Of a stretch of DNA of 64,000 nucleotides, positions 12,503 to 23,303 are shown piece by piece. The notes under the pieces are model-generated. The model saw nothing but the letters and a program-made list of their open reading frames with translations. It ran no database searches and was not told where the DNA came from. A program made the position numbers and the translations under genes. Origin of the DNA: Pontederia crassipes (Eukaryota; Streptophyta; Magnoliopsida; Commelinales; Pontederiaceae); the NCBI GenBank assembly GCA_030549335.1, contig CM060198.1:44722353-44786352 (forward strand), read 5' to 3'. The stretch's first letter is position 1, and every line of letters begins with the position of its first letter.

Positions 12503-12715
12503 AGAAATGACACAAAGAAGCGAGCTACATCTGAGCCAAGCTTGGATATGAAAGTCTTCTTTCGTTTCTCGACGGTGAAGTAAGTCCAAGCTCATGAGCT
12601 TATTATCCTAGGTCAGAACAAGTTAGTTGATAGGATCCCCTTTTTTTACTTTATGTCCTCGTGTCACTCCATAGGAGGGGCATGGGGGCACAAAAAGGAA
12701 AGAGAATAGAAGTCG
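12503..12715 (+). other. Nuclear insert of plastid DNA: 16S rRNA-trnI(GAU) spacer
   Basis: The stretch reads GTCTTCTTTCGTTTCTCGAC, GGTGAAGTAAG, CCAAGCTCATGAGC, TTATTATCCTAGGTC and GAACAAGTT, then CATGGGGGC and AAAAAGGAAAGAGA. This order is the highly conserved chloroplast spacer between the 16S rRNA gene and trnI-GAU, recognised from memory. Neither flanking RNA gene is included. Several small insertions and substitutions relative to the plastid form indicate an old, inactive transfer. Confidence 0.75.
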
Positions 12716-12824
12716 GCCAACATCTCTATTGGCAAATACACGCCCATGGATTTTATCATCAACTTGGTGAGTTAATTTTAAGATATAGGACTTTTCTATT
12801 AGAACGGGTTGTTCAAAATGGTAC

Positions 12825-12849
12825 ATATATATATATATATATATATATA
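12825..12849. repeat. AT microsatellite
   Basis: About twelve AT units follow the plastid-derived piece and an unassigned 100-bp stretch. Confidence 0.8.
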
Positions 12850-13024
12850 CCCACATAAGTATTGTGTTAAGTCAACTTTAACATAATATAGTAAACAATG
12901 AAAATATAATTTTATTAGCTCATATGATTTAAAACGGTATTAGATTAGAGTTTTGAGTTTGGACTCCCACAAAATTTTGATTTTATTTTAGGTTTGATAC
13001 GTAAAATTTTATATTAAAAGTTTG

Positions 13025-13530
13025 GGTTACTTCCATAAATCTCCCCTAAACTATCGTGATTTTTTGTATTTAACTTCAAATTACGAACTTATTTTTTTAT
13101 CCCTAAACTATCATAATATTTTCACTTTAATCCTTCCGTCTACTTCTGTTACGTTTTTCATTACTTTTAATTTTTTTCAGCGATGAAAAAACTAAATTAC
13201 CTCTCCCTTCATATAATAAATATAAAAAAGAAAAATAAATCAGAGGGAGGGTAATTTAGTATTTTCATAAATGTGGATTTTTTTATTTACCACTTTAATC
13301 CTTCCAACAATTTTTTTATTTTTTTTATTTCTTATTTCATATTTTATGAGGGGAAGAGTAATTTTGATTTTTCATAAACGTAAAAAATTAAAAGTAATGA
13401 AAAATGTAACAGATGTAAACGGAAGGATTAAAGTGAAAAAATCGTGATAGTTTTGAAATACAAAATAATAAGTTCGTAGTTTGAAGTTAAATGTGAAAAG
13501 TCATGATATGAGAGGTTTAAGGAAATATGC
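13025..13530. mobile_element. Long-inverted-repeat (foldback) MITE
   Basis: The left arm from 13,025 and the reverse complement of the right arm ending near 13,530 align over about 170 bases. Shared blocks include ATTTAACTTCAAA, TACGAACTTATT, TTCACTTTAATCCTTCCGT and TTTTTCATTACTTTTAATTT. The outer ends read GGTTACTTCC and, on the opposite strand, ATATTTCCTT. The centre is AT-rich and non-coding. No target duplication was settled. The arm length is more like Mutator-type or foldback elements than short-TIR MITEs. Confidence 0.7.
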
Positions 13531-14600
13531 TTAGCATTATATATATAATTAATGCTAAATCCTGTGTGATGCACGATATTGCAAAACATATATATTATAT
13601 AATTGTGATATTATAATTTATAATAATTATCAAAACTAGCTTATTAGCAATGTGTTGAAAAGTTTATTTTGAGAAGTTTAAAACTTTTACTTTTACTCAA
13701 TTTAAACCTATCAAGATTCCATCTTTTAATTAAATAATTTTCTTCATAAATAATTAAGTATTTTCTATAAATAGAATCATTTCTAATTATTTATTTCTTT
13801 TATGTTTATCTCACTCATTCTATTTGAGTTTAATTTATTTATTTAAGATAATTCTAGTAACATTAGTATTATAGGATCTGATCTAATTTTTAGTATATCT
13901 TGTACTAATATTAATATTGACACATCTTCTTATTTAATTTTTTCTAGTCTATAAGACGCATGTCAATCACAGACATCGCAAACAAATATTATATAATCAT
14001 GATATTATAATTTTAAGATTATTGAAATATTTTTTTGACATTGAAAGTGATAAATTAGTCAAACTATTTTGAAAATGTATTGACACGATATGAAAAATAA
14101 TGATAAATTAGATATACTTTTCTAGATATATGAATCTAATTATTTATTTAAAAATAGTATATTTCTTTGTTTACTTAAAAGAATTCTACTTCTAATAAAA
14201 TTTGTTCTAATCAAATTAAATGGACTTTGTGTTTAATCTTTTTTATCTTTATAATCATAAATGTTTTAGTCAAAAAAAGAATACTACAAATTATATTAGA
14301 TATATCTTTGAATTTAACCTTTTATTTTTATTAACTAATAATATATTATATATAGAAATATTTAATATTTTTTTTCAAAGAACCAAAAAAACTTATAATA
14401 ACGATTTTTATACAATTTCATTTAACTTTTGTAACAAAACAAAAGATTTAATTCTAAAATTTTTTCCAATTTAAACTTACCAAGACTCCTACTTCTTCTT
14501 AAATTATTTGTATTTATTTTTTAAATGGAATCCCATTTAATTTGAACATATATTATTGTCTTTTAAATTTAAATAAATCCGAAAATGAAGAAATAAAAAG
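13531..14600. other. AT-rich intergenic DNA
   Basis: Very AT-rich with no gene. Phrases such as TTAAACTTACCAAGACTCC resemble the repeat family that follows, so its outer part may already belong to that family. Confidence 0.5.
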
Positions 14601-15245
14601 AAAAGAAAATGTCAAAACTCACACTTTCTTCTACTTAATAAAAATCGTTTCTTCTAAATTTAATCTAATTTGATTTTTAGTTATGTCTTAATTTATTTTC
14701 TTGATTTAATCATACTAAAAATCATATTCCTACTTAAATTAACTTTAGTTTTTTTATATTTCATTTCATTTATTTTCCAGTTTCACATATATTATGAGTC
14801 AATTTTATCATCTAGAAAATTCTACTCCTAATCAAATTAGATTTACCTAACATTTGAACTTTCAGTTGATGTTTTAATTTTTTTTGGTTAATTTAATCAT
14901 ACCAAAACTTATCATATAATCGTAAAAATAAAAGAAAATGTCAAAACTCACACTTCTACATAAATCAAATTTATTTCTTCTAAATTTAATCTAATTTAAT
15001 TTTCAGTTATCTTAATCTTTTTCTTTATTTAATCATACTAAGAATCCTTCTCCTACTCAAATTAAATTTACTTTTTTATATATTTCATTTCATTATTTTC
15101 CAGTTCCACATATATTATGAGTCAATTTAATCATCTAGAAAATTCTGCTCCTAATCAAATTAGATTTACCTTTAGTGTATATTTAAGGATTTGAATTTTC
15201 AGTTGATGCCTAATTTCTTTTGATATTTAATCACACCAAAAATTA
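14601..15245 (+). repeat. Two-copy tandem duplication, about 330-bp unit
   Basis: AAAGAAAATGTCAAAACTCA opens a unit at about 14,602 and again at 14,931. Both units then run through CTTCTAAATTTAATCTAATTT, TATTTCATTTCATT, ACATATATTATGAGTCAATT and AATCATCTAGAAAATTCT to CCTAATCAAATTAGAT and CAGTTGATG. Copy two has small deletions. No coding content. Confidence 0.8.
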
Positions 15246-15584
15246 TTATATGACATTATAATTTTAAGAATTATCAAAATTCAAACTTTAGAATGAATTC
15301 TAATCAAACTCAAATAAAACCATTAAGAATCCTAATTAATCTACATTTATTTGCTATTAAGTAATACTAAATATTAAATATTAGGATTTGATAGTTTGGG
15401 ATACGATATGACACACAAAATTAATACTTATATATATAGTCAGTTTTTTTATATTAGGATACGATTTAGGATTAGTTTGAAATAATTTTATATATTTGAT
15501 TTCTTTCATGGAACCAGTTATTACATATTATTAATTTTAAAATAGCTTATGATATATTTGATATATATATATATATATATTAGG
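15246..15584. other. AT-rich spacer ending in a TA microsatellite
   Basis: No gene. It ends in about twelve TA units at 15,558-15,581, which abut the next element. Confidence 0.5.
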
Positions 15585-16078
15585 GTGCATAGTGCATACA
15601 CTTCATCACAATCGTTGGATGTGATTAAGACGGCTGAGATCTAATCATTAAAAAAATAGTTTAATCATTGGTTCAACATTTTAAAAGCTCGGTTCAAAAA
15701 AAAATTTGCCGACCATTTGTTGCCAAACTGCCGGCAACCTTCATAGACATCGTCGAACAACTCTTTCATCTCGCATCTTTCGGCGAGGAGGTCGTGTTCC
15801 TTGGCGGTGTCGGCCACAACTTTCGACAGCTTCGCCTCGCATCATGCTGAGTTCATCCCACCAGAGTCGGATCAGTCGTAGGCCTCGCTGGCGAGTTGTG
15901 TGATGCGACTAGGTCAGCGATTGGCCGTTGTGCCCTAAGTGCAAAGAGTGGAGGGCTTCGGTTCAGCGCGCAAGGCAATGCGGAGGGTTCCGGTTCAGCA
16001 CGCATGAACTCCCAGCCGTCCGATGATTCACGTGCAGATCTAACAGCTGACAAAGCATGATCGCGTGTGTATGCACCC
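15585..16078. mobile_element. Small TIR element in a TA microsatellite, GC-rich cargo
   Basis: The left end GGGTGCATAGTGCATACAC and the reverse complement of the right end, GGGTGCATACACACGCGATC, are similar. Further in, AGACGGCTGAGATC on the left faces GGACGGCTGGGAG in the inverted right arm. Both sides are bordered by TA repeats (15,558-15,581 and 16,079-16,101), as if the element had entered one microsatellite. The core, roughly 15,715-16,040, is GC-rich unlike its flanks and contains a protein-like frame. The form resembles a Pack-type gene-capturing element. The superfamily is undetermined. Confidence 0.5.
15665..15838 (-). pseudogene. Captured coding fragment, coiled-coil-like
   Basis: A minus-strand frame of 57 codons reads EAKLSKVVADTAKEHDLLAE, then RCEMKELFDDVYEGCRQFGN and KWSANFF, before running into sequence rich in A and T and a TGA. 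The residue mix (alternating charged and aliphatic residues, few simple repeats) is that of a real helical protein, not of translated repeat. The frame is closed upstream by a stop, so it is a fragment. I do not recognise the parent; gag-like coiled-coil regions of plant retroelements look similar. Confidence 0.4.
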
Positions 16079-16101
16079 ATATATATATATATATATATAT
16101 A

Positions 16102-17100
16102 CACATACATGGATGACAACCAAAAGCCTCATCCTATTCCAAAAAACAAAGTTCCTTCTCATTAAATTTTTTTCTTACAATTAACAAATAACAAAACTAG
16201 TAATGCAGAATTATTAAAGAATTATATATCTCCTCAATTCCTCTTGCCCTTCTCAATCGGCTTGCCAACATTCGTGAACACGAGAAATCCTTTCAGACAG
16301 GAGTACTTTGCTTTTGCGCTGGGGGCTTTGATGCTCTCCCTTATTTGTAAAACCCATAAAATTGAAATGGACAAAAATACCCTTATGTTGAGGGGCAAAT
16401 TAAGTCTTTTGACAAAAGAGAAAAGAAAATATAAAGTAAAAAATCAGGATTAATTAATGGACTAAAAAATCGTTAAAAGCAAAAGTATCTTTAGGGTAGT
16501 TTAAACAAAGATGCAAAAGTAGACTGAAATATCCAAAAGTGAGAGTGGTTGGAGGGCAATTTCATCATTCAAGATAAGACAAAAAAATCACCAACCAAAA
16601 CCCTCCAAATCTATCCTCCTCCTCTCCATTCTCCCCATTTTTCCAGCAGCCATTTCTGTAACAATCGAAAAAATAAATATATGAAATGGCCAGGTAGAAT
16701 AATCAGGATCAAAATCCTTGATATCATGGAAATCAAACAGCAGCAACTATGAGGGAATAAAAAAGTTTGACGAGGGAATAAAAATGGATATAACAAAATT
16801 AATGACAATAATTGGTTTGGATCTCCTCTAAACTTCCACCATAGCGGAATTGATTTCCTCTAGAAACCCCCACCTCATGCACAAACCAGGAATGTCTAAG
16901 CATCTGAGTTCTCGCATCTTGTAAGGAACAAAACGTAGTTTTCGATTCTCTTATGCACTTCTTCGTTCACATTCGCTGAATCTCGGTGGCCTGCAAGTGG
17001 TGACCGACCAGAGGAAGAGGAGGGGGCATAGAGAGGACAAGGAGGACGCAGCCGCCAGTGATCTAAGTGAATCAAAACAAGTAAACGGTCAAAATTAGGT
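16102..17100. other. Intergenic DNA, no gene seen
   Basis: AT-rich stretch with a purine-rich patch around 16,370-16,460. Short frames of 60-70 codons are not recognisable. It changes gradually into the LTR-like relic that follows. Confidence 0.4.
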
Positions 17101-20100
17101 GGGTGATTCCATAAATCACCTTGTTTACTCTACTTAGAATAAATATGGATCATCTATGATCAATCCTGCCATGTCATATTCATGATTAATATGAGGAACA
17201 CCTCAAGAAGGATAAGAATAATATATATGTTATGCTCTGTGATTGATTGCTTTGAAATGTCGTGTATGCGTAGATGTTCATCATGTGTTCTTGCTTGTTG
17301 TTTTTATTAGATCCCTCATGTTTTCTAGCTTTGATTTGTCCTCTTGGTGTATTGTTATTGTTCATGTAGTGTGATGTAGTCTTCGTCCTTATTTTGACTG
17401 TTAATGGTATTCATATCAATTCCCTGTTAAACAAAAATATATGACCTTTTGACATTCTGGTTACAACTCAAACTTGGCCTAGACTGCCATGAACCTAGTT
17501 CGGGTTCATATGCAAGCATGAGTCAGGCGACATGGTACTCGACCCACATTCGTGGAACCCAGCCCGGTTCACCTTAAACTCGACTCAAATTAGAGGATGA
17601 CGATATGTCCAACCTCTCGACATTTTGTTCACCCGAACCGGGTTCAACTGGACCCGGCCCGGGTTTTGATTTGCGTTGACCTCGACATCTTGCAACATTT
17701 TCCACGAGTTCAGACCGAGTGCATTTCACACTCGACCCGGGTTCATGCTATGAAATCAGCCTCTACTCGGCCCGGGTTATAGCTCCATTTTCGCTTTCGC
17801 TAATTGTGATTATGATATGAAACTTTTCGATCTTTACGATATGACTTTTACTTGTTTATAGACATTTGAATTTGTCCTGATCTACAATAAGAACTATCAT
17901 GTTACCATCATGAGATTATCTCCATGATTGAATCATTGATTTTGTATTGACATTGAATATTGAATCATAAGATGTGAAAGTGGCTAAGAAGATAAGATGA
18001 AAGAAAATCACTAGGTCATTAGTCTAAGCCAAGTGCCTCTATAATAAGGGACGCTCCTTTGGTCATGATTTGATTAACCAATGACCCACCCTGCACGCGA
18101 TTGTATCATTTCACTCGACTTACCTTATAAAAGAACAAGGCCCATCATATAATAAGTAAAGTATGAGCGATTTAAATGCACCTCAAAGTTATTTGATTTC
18201 TAAATATGATCTAAGATAATGAAGTATGATTAAGCAAAGAAGGATGAATATTGAATCAAGTTATGTATATCACATGTTATCATTGTATCAAGCATGATTA
18301 CTAATTTCAAGATTTATCAAGTTCCATAAAATCTCATGACTCAATATTATCTATTGATTTTCCTTTGCTCATGATATCTTTGTAATGACTTTTATAATTA
18401 ATCCTTAGACAAATGTATAATCTAATTATCCTTTTACCGATTTATTGTATATTGTTATTTTGTGAAATTTATGGGAGAATTGCCTTCCCTGTGTTTGATT
18501 TCTACAAGTAAGTGATGGTATTGAGTTCGTGTGTTGCGAGAATGCTCAAGTGACGATAAAGTGTATGAATCGAAGGACCTAATTATTTATGTTTCCCTAT
18601 ATTCCGCATTTATGAACTCTGATGTAGTCATTATGACGTTCTTAATTTGAGACCATGTAGTAAATTTTTTATTTTTGCAATTAATGTCATTTTTCACATT
18701 TCCCTTTATTCCTATTCTTTCTTCTACTAAGGTGTCTTGATTATTGATCGAGTCTTGGTTAATATTATGATTAATGCTATAGCGTTTGTAGCAGGCCCTC
18801 GTCATGTGGCAGGGGTTCGATTTGGGAGCGTTACAATCTCTCTCCAAACCCTCTACCGTTGTTGCCTTTGGAGCTCAAGGAGGAGGAGAAGAAGAGCAAG
18901 GGGAAGAAGTACTAGAGCTTTATCCATTAGAATAAGAAGTGATCAAGAGAAGAAGAAGAAAGATTGGATTCAAAGGATTTTTGGACAAAAACTCTAGGTA
19001 TGTAAAGGTAAACCCTTCTAACTCATTTAACCCATGATTTAGAAGTCTTGATTCATGGATTCAATTAATGTTACATAAATAAATTATTTATTATATTCAT
19101 AGTCCTCATGAATATTTTTTCCCTAAATGCCATTGAGCATGTGGCCTCTTAATGTTAAAGTTGTTGTATGATGATAGTTATGTGTTCTAAGAATTAGAAG
19201 CGTGTTCATTTATAATCTGTCCAGATTTGATGTGTTCTGTTTCAATGCATTATTGAATAGATTATTGTTATCCAAAAATTATGTATAATATGTTTGGGAA
19301 GATATCAGGGAGTCTAGTTTCTAGAGGTTTCATCTCAATTGGAGTTGTGTATTGAGAGTCATGATCGAAAGAATGGCTATCAAACAACCTCGAGTAGTAG
19401 CACGACAAATTTGAAAAATTCACCAAAATTAATATTTACCTAATCTGATAATGAAACTTATGGAGTATATAGATTATTGAGTCATCTACATAACTTGGAT
19501 TCACCTCAAAATGAGGTGTTTATAGGGAGATATTAATTTTTTAGATCTCGACTATCAAACTGATTAATGTAGAAAACACTTAGTCATTGTGAGAATTTAT
19601 GAAGGTAAACTGTAGAAGAATAAAATATGAGAATATTATATGTTGTTTGTCTCGGGGTATAATGTTAATATAAATTAGAATCAGATAATTTGATGTTTAA
19701 TAGAGTGAGTTATAGACTTTAAATCGACAAGGCATCGAATCTGTCTACCTTGAGAAATAAGTATGTAACGGATGAACCCAAATGTTCCTCATTCTAAACA
19801 TCACTAGAATTCTACTGAGAATGTTATCGTGTCTATGGAATGGATTAGATCTTTTCCATGATGGATTTTGTTGTTGCTCTCCATTGTTTGTGATTCATGA
19901 AACTTGAAAAGGATTTAGGTTTATGCGATCCAAATGTACCTTGGTTTGGGTTATTCGGTTTCGATTTTTCTTTCAAGAATTCTTCATGATATAAATAGGT
20001 TGAATAATACTTTGAATGATTTTTTATGATTGTGGATTTGAGATTGAAATGATTGATTTGTGGTTTTTGGATATTGATCGATCACATGCGCCCGGTCAAC

Positions 20101-20135
20101 CGCCATGTAGTGAACAGTGGCTAGTAAGGTCACTA
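17100..20135 (+). mobile_element. LTR-type non-coding relic (Ty3-like), uncertain
   Basis: This 3-kb non-coding block has the texture of long plant LTRs. It holds a cluster of CCCGGGTT palindromes (17,540-17,780), a purine-rich leader at 18,880-18,965, and then phrases such as GTTATCCAAAAATTATG and GTCTAGTTTCTAGAGGTTTC. Similar phrases occur at 56.3 kb. Its lower-GC end carries GGTCAACCGCC and ATGGTCGACTGAC motifs like those in the chromovirus LTRs at 42 and 49 kb. No domain is readable. It is an old, broken remnant whose boundaries are guesses. Confidence 0.35.
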
Positions 20136-20139
20136 TTCA

Positions 20140-22915
20140 CGGGCGGACGACTAAATGGTCGACTGACGAATTGGTGAAACACGAATGACGAGACCACTGA
20201 TCATGATCGGTCAAGAAAATGGTCAATCGATCAAGTATGTAACTTCGACCGACAATACCATTGATTTGGAATGCATATGCAACTATGTCCTCAAAGCTAT
20301 AACGCTTAGGAGGACCTACTTGCCTGCGTGCACGTCTAACAACTAGAATTGTCATTGCTTTTTCTGGTTGCTCTTAAGGTTTGTTGATTCAGCCTTATGA
20401 GATTCTTCTCCCCCTTCTGAATTAGAGTTAATCCAAACTCTTTGTTGTCACCATCATCTGCTAAGTCAACATCTAATTTCTGCTTGAGCATAGACATCTC
20501 ATCAAAGAATATATTTCTACTGTGAATAACCTTGTACTCTGAAGGAGATTAGATTCTGAAGCCTTTTACACCTGCACCATGTCCCACAAAGACTTCTTTT
20601 TTGGCCATTGTTCTAGGTTTCCTTCGTTGACATGATAATATGTTGGATAGCAAAAAAATTTTTAAATTAGTATAATCAATAGAATTTTTTGACCATACCT
20701 CAATAGGAGTCTTGAGATTGATCGTGGTTGCAGGACTCTAATTCACTAGGTAACATGTTGTGCTAACAGTCTCAGTCCAGAATAACTTGTTTAGACCAAA
20801 ATTTGAGAGCATGCACCATGTCTTCTTCAGAAGTGTTCCACTCATTCGTTCAGCTACATTTTGCTGGGGTGTATCTCCGATGGTGCGATGTTTGGCAATG
20901 CTTCATCCTTTGTGGAATTGATAAAATTCAGATGAACAGAACTTCAAGTCGTTATCGATATGAAAGTGTTTCACCTTTTTCTCGTTGTCTGATTCTCCAC
21001 CAGAGCCTTCCACTATTTAAAGGTTTCGAATGTCTCGCTCTTGTGTTTCATCATGAATATCCATGTCATCTTTGAGTAATCATCTATCACATATAGGAAG
21101 TATCTAGAACCTCCTAGAGATGAAACACGAGAGGGATCCTAATAATCAGCATAGATGTAATCGAATGTTGCCTTCGTCTTGTGCACGACTTTGTTAAATT
21201 GATATTATTTTTGCTTATCAAAGATGCATTGCTTGTAGAATTCGATTTTAGATAACTTCTCATAAGTTTGCACTTGATGAGGATGTCCATCCCTTTCCAA
21301 CTTATATATCGAAGTCACATGTGCCATAACTTGGATGCTTTTGATTCTGGTTGGGATGAACTGCTTACTACAGCCATATCAAACATTATTGTGCCTTATA
21401 ATATGTACAAGAACTTCTGAACATGACTTCAACATCACTCTTGTGATCGTGAGAACACCTTCTGCAATATCCATTCGACATCCTTTGGAGTCCAGAATTC
21501 ATATTAGATTTTTCTTTAGTTGCGGAACATGACGAACCTCTGTCAATGTCATCACTTGATTGTTATGAGTTCTTATCTGAATTGAGCTGATTTCAACTAT
21601 TTTACAGGTCGCATGATTTCCCATGATGACATTTCCACTATTAATATTCTGATAAGTTGAAAATCACGCTTTGTGTGATGTCGTATGACATCCCGAATCC
21701 AAAATCCAACTCTCCTCCAATCATTTTTGTTCAGACACCCTGAGAGCCAAATCATTATCTTCATATTCGTTACTCTAGTGTACTACTATAGCAACTGTGT
21801 TTTTCTTCTTCTTCTTGGGGCTATCCTTCTTCTAGTGATCTGGTTCGTTACAATAGTTGTATATGTCATTCAGATTGATGTTCTTCTTCTTCGGTTTATC
21901 CTTCTTAGGGTTCAGATGATGACCCTTCTCTGTGGTTGTTACCAACCCTGCAACTTGAGTCTCCATAACCTTGCCATACGCCTTATGTCGAAGTTCACGA
22001 GTGTGTAGACTGGATCTTATTTCTTCCGAAATAATTATGTCTCTTTCGACGATAACGGAAGAAACATCAACACATCATCTTCATCCTCAATTTTCACATC
22101 TATATTTTGTAACTCCATTAATAAAGTATTCATCTAATTAAGATGATCTTTAAGAGGGGTACCTTCTTGTATGCGGAGAGCAAACAGACATTGTTAGTTA
22201 GAGACTTAGTCACGTAGAGACTCTTAAGCTTCAACCATAGACCGGTCGTTATTTCTTCGTCGGTAACTTCAATAATCACCTCGTTCGTTAGGCACAATAG
22301 GATCATAGAGTGTGTCTTCTCTTCTTGTGCTGCCAAATTTGCAATGTCAACCTCTTTTTAATCTTCCTCTTTTGATTTGTACTTCGACACATTCATGAGC
22401 GACGCCTAAACTCTTATTGCTTCATAAGTGTCAACATCTTGATCTGTCAGAGATTGAAACTATTCTGCCTTGTGAATTTCTTGATCTTCATGTTGTGCGA
22501 TGTCATCTCTACGCCTGACGGAGGATCGACATATGCACCGAAAAAAATCTCAAGAAATTTAAGGTGATACAGAATTTTATTAGATAAGAATAGAAGAATA
22601 TTACAATTCAAATTATTTTCTATTCGGACCCTAGGGAATTTAAATAAGCGCTCCCTTTATAGAAATTTCATACCAATTAAGACTCTTAATTAATCCCTTA
22701 AAATTAAAAAAATAAATCAACTCCGAATCACATACAGAATACCCATAAAATTTTAATCCGAGGGCTCCACCCCCCACACCTCTCGATGGGGGATTGAATG
22801 GATCCCCTTGACCTCCCACATGCTCGCTGACTGAGCAACGAGACTTCCATAGTGCGAGAGCGCCTTTTACTTTGGAGTGTATTGGGTTGAGATAGGAGTC
22901 GAGGCATTATTAACA
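20140..22915 (-). mobile_element. Broken Ty1/copia element, 5' LTR to integrase
   Basis: Read on the minus strand, parts follow in copia order: an LTR at about 22,915-22,540, gag with TTGLWLKLKSLYVTKSLTN near 22,240, a protease core WILDSG near 21,700, integrase around 21,230-20,700, and the stretch after integrase containing QVGPPKRYSFEDIVAYAF near 20,300. RT and RNase H are not present. The element is a truncated fossil with many breaks. A related LTR lies at 26.1-26.5 kb. Copia copies like this are usually a few to many million years old; no LTR pair is available here to date it. Confidence 0.75.
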
Positions 22916-23059
22916 AATGTTTTATATTAAAGATGGATCAACTTATTGGGTGTTTGGTACTTCTTTGAATTCTCTTTATACATCACAATCATCTTTTCTT
23001 CTTTTAAACTGAAAGTTGACTGTTGTCCTGTTTCTGGATGATAATAGAGTGGGGTAAAA

Positions 23060-23303
23060 ATGTTTACCATTGCTGGTACTTCCCCTAGAGGCAGTGCAGC
23101 AGAAACTGCAAACATGCCCAGGCGTGGGACAACCGCAGGTGGTGCTGCTGCTGGTGGAGGTGCCAGTGCAATGCTCCAGTTTTACACTGACAATGCTACT
23201 GGGGCTAAGATGTCTCCAACCCTGTTCTGTCATGACTGTTGGATTTATTGCTGTGGTTGCTGTTCCTCATATCTTTGGTAAGCTCTATCTGTTTCGTCAG
23301 TAG
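23060..23303 (+). pseudogene. SEC61-beta pseudogene, one frameshift
   Basis: Beta subunit of the ER protein-conducting channel, normally a tail-anchored protein of about 82 residues. The N-terminal half reads in one frame with AGTSPRGSAAETA, MPRRGTTAGGAAAGGGAS and MLQFYTDNATGAKMSPT. The membrane anchor continues in another frame as VMTVGFIAVVAVPHIFGKLY and ends at TAG 23,301-23,303. The span is 244 bases, one more than a multiple of three, so there is a net one-base shift near 23,220-23,230. Plant SEC61-beta genes are usually intronless, so a decayed local gene and a retrocopy cannot be told apart. No poly(A) tract or target duplication was seen. Confidence 0.85.

Noticed and set aside
12661-12858. 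65-codon frame over the plastid insert as a plastid gene
   Set aside because: The corresponding plastid sequence is the non-coding 16S-trnI spacer; the frame is chance and ends in an AT microsatellite.
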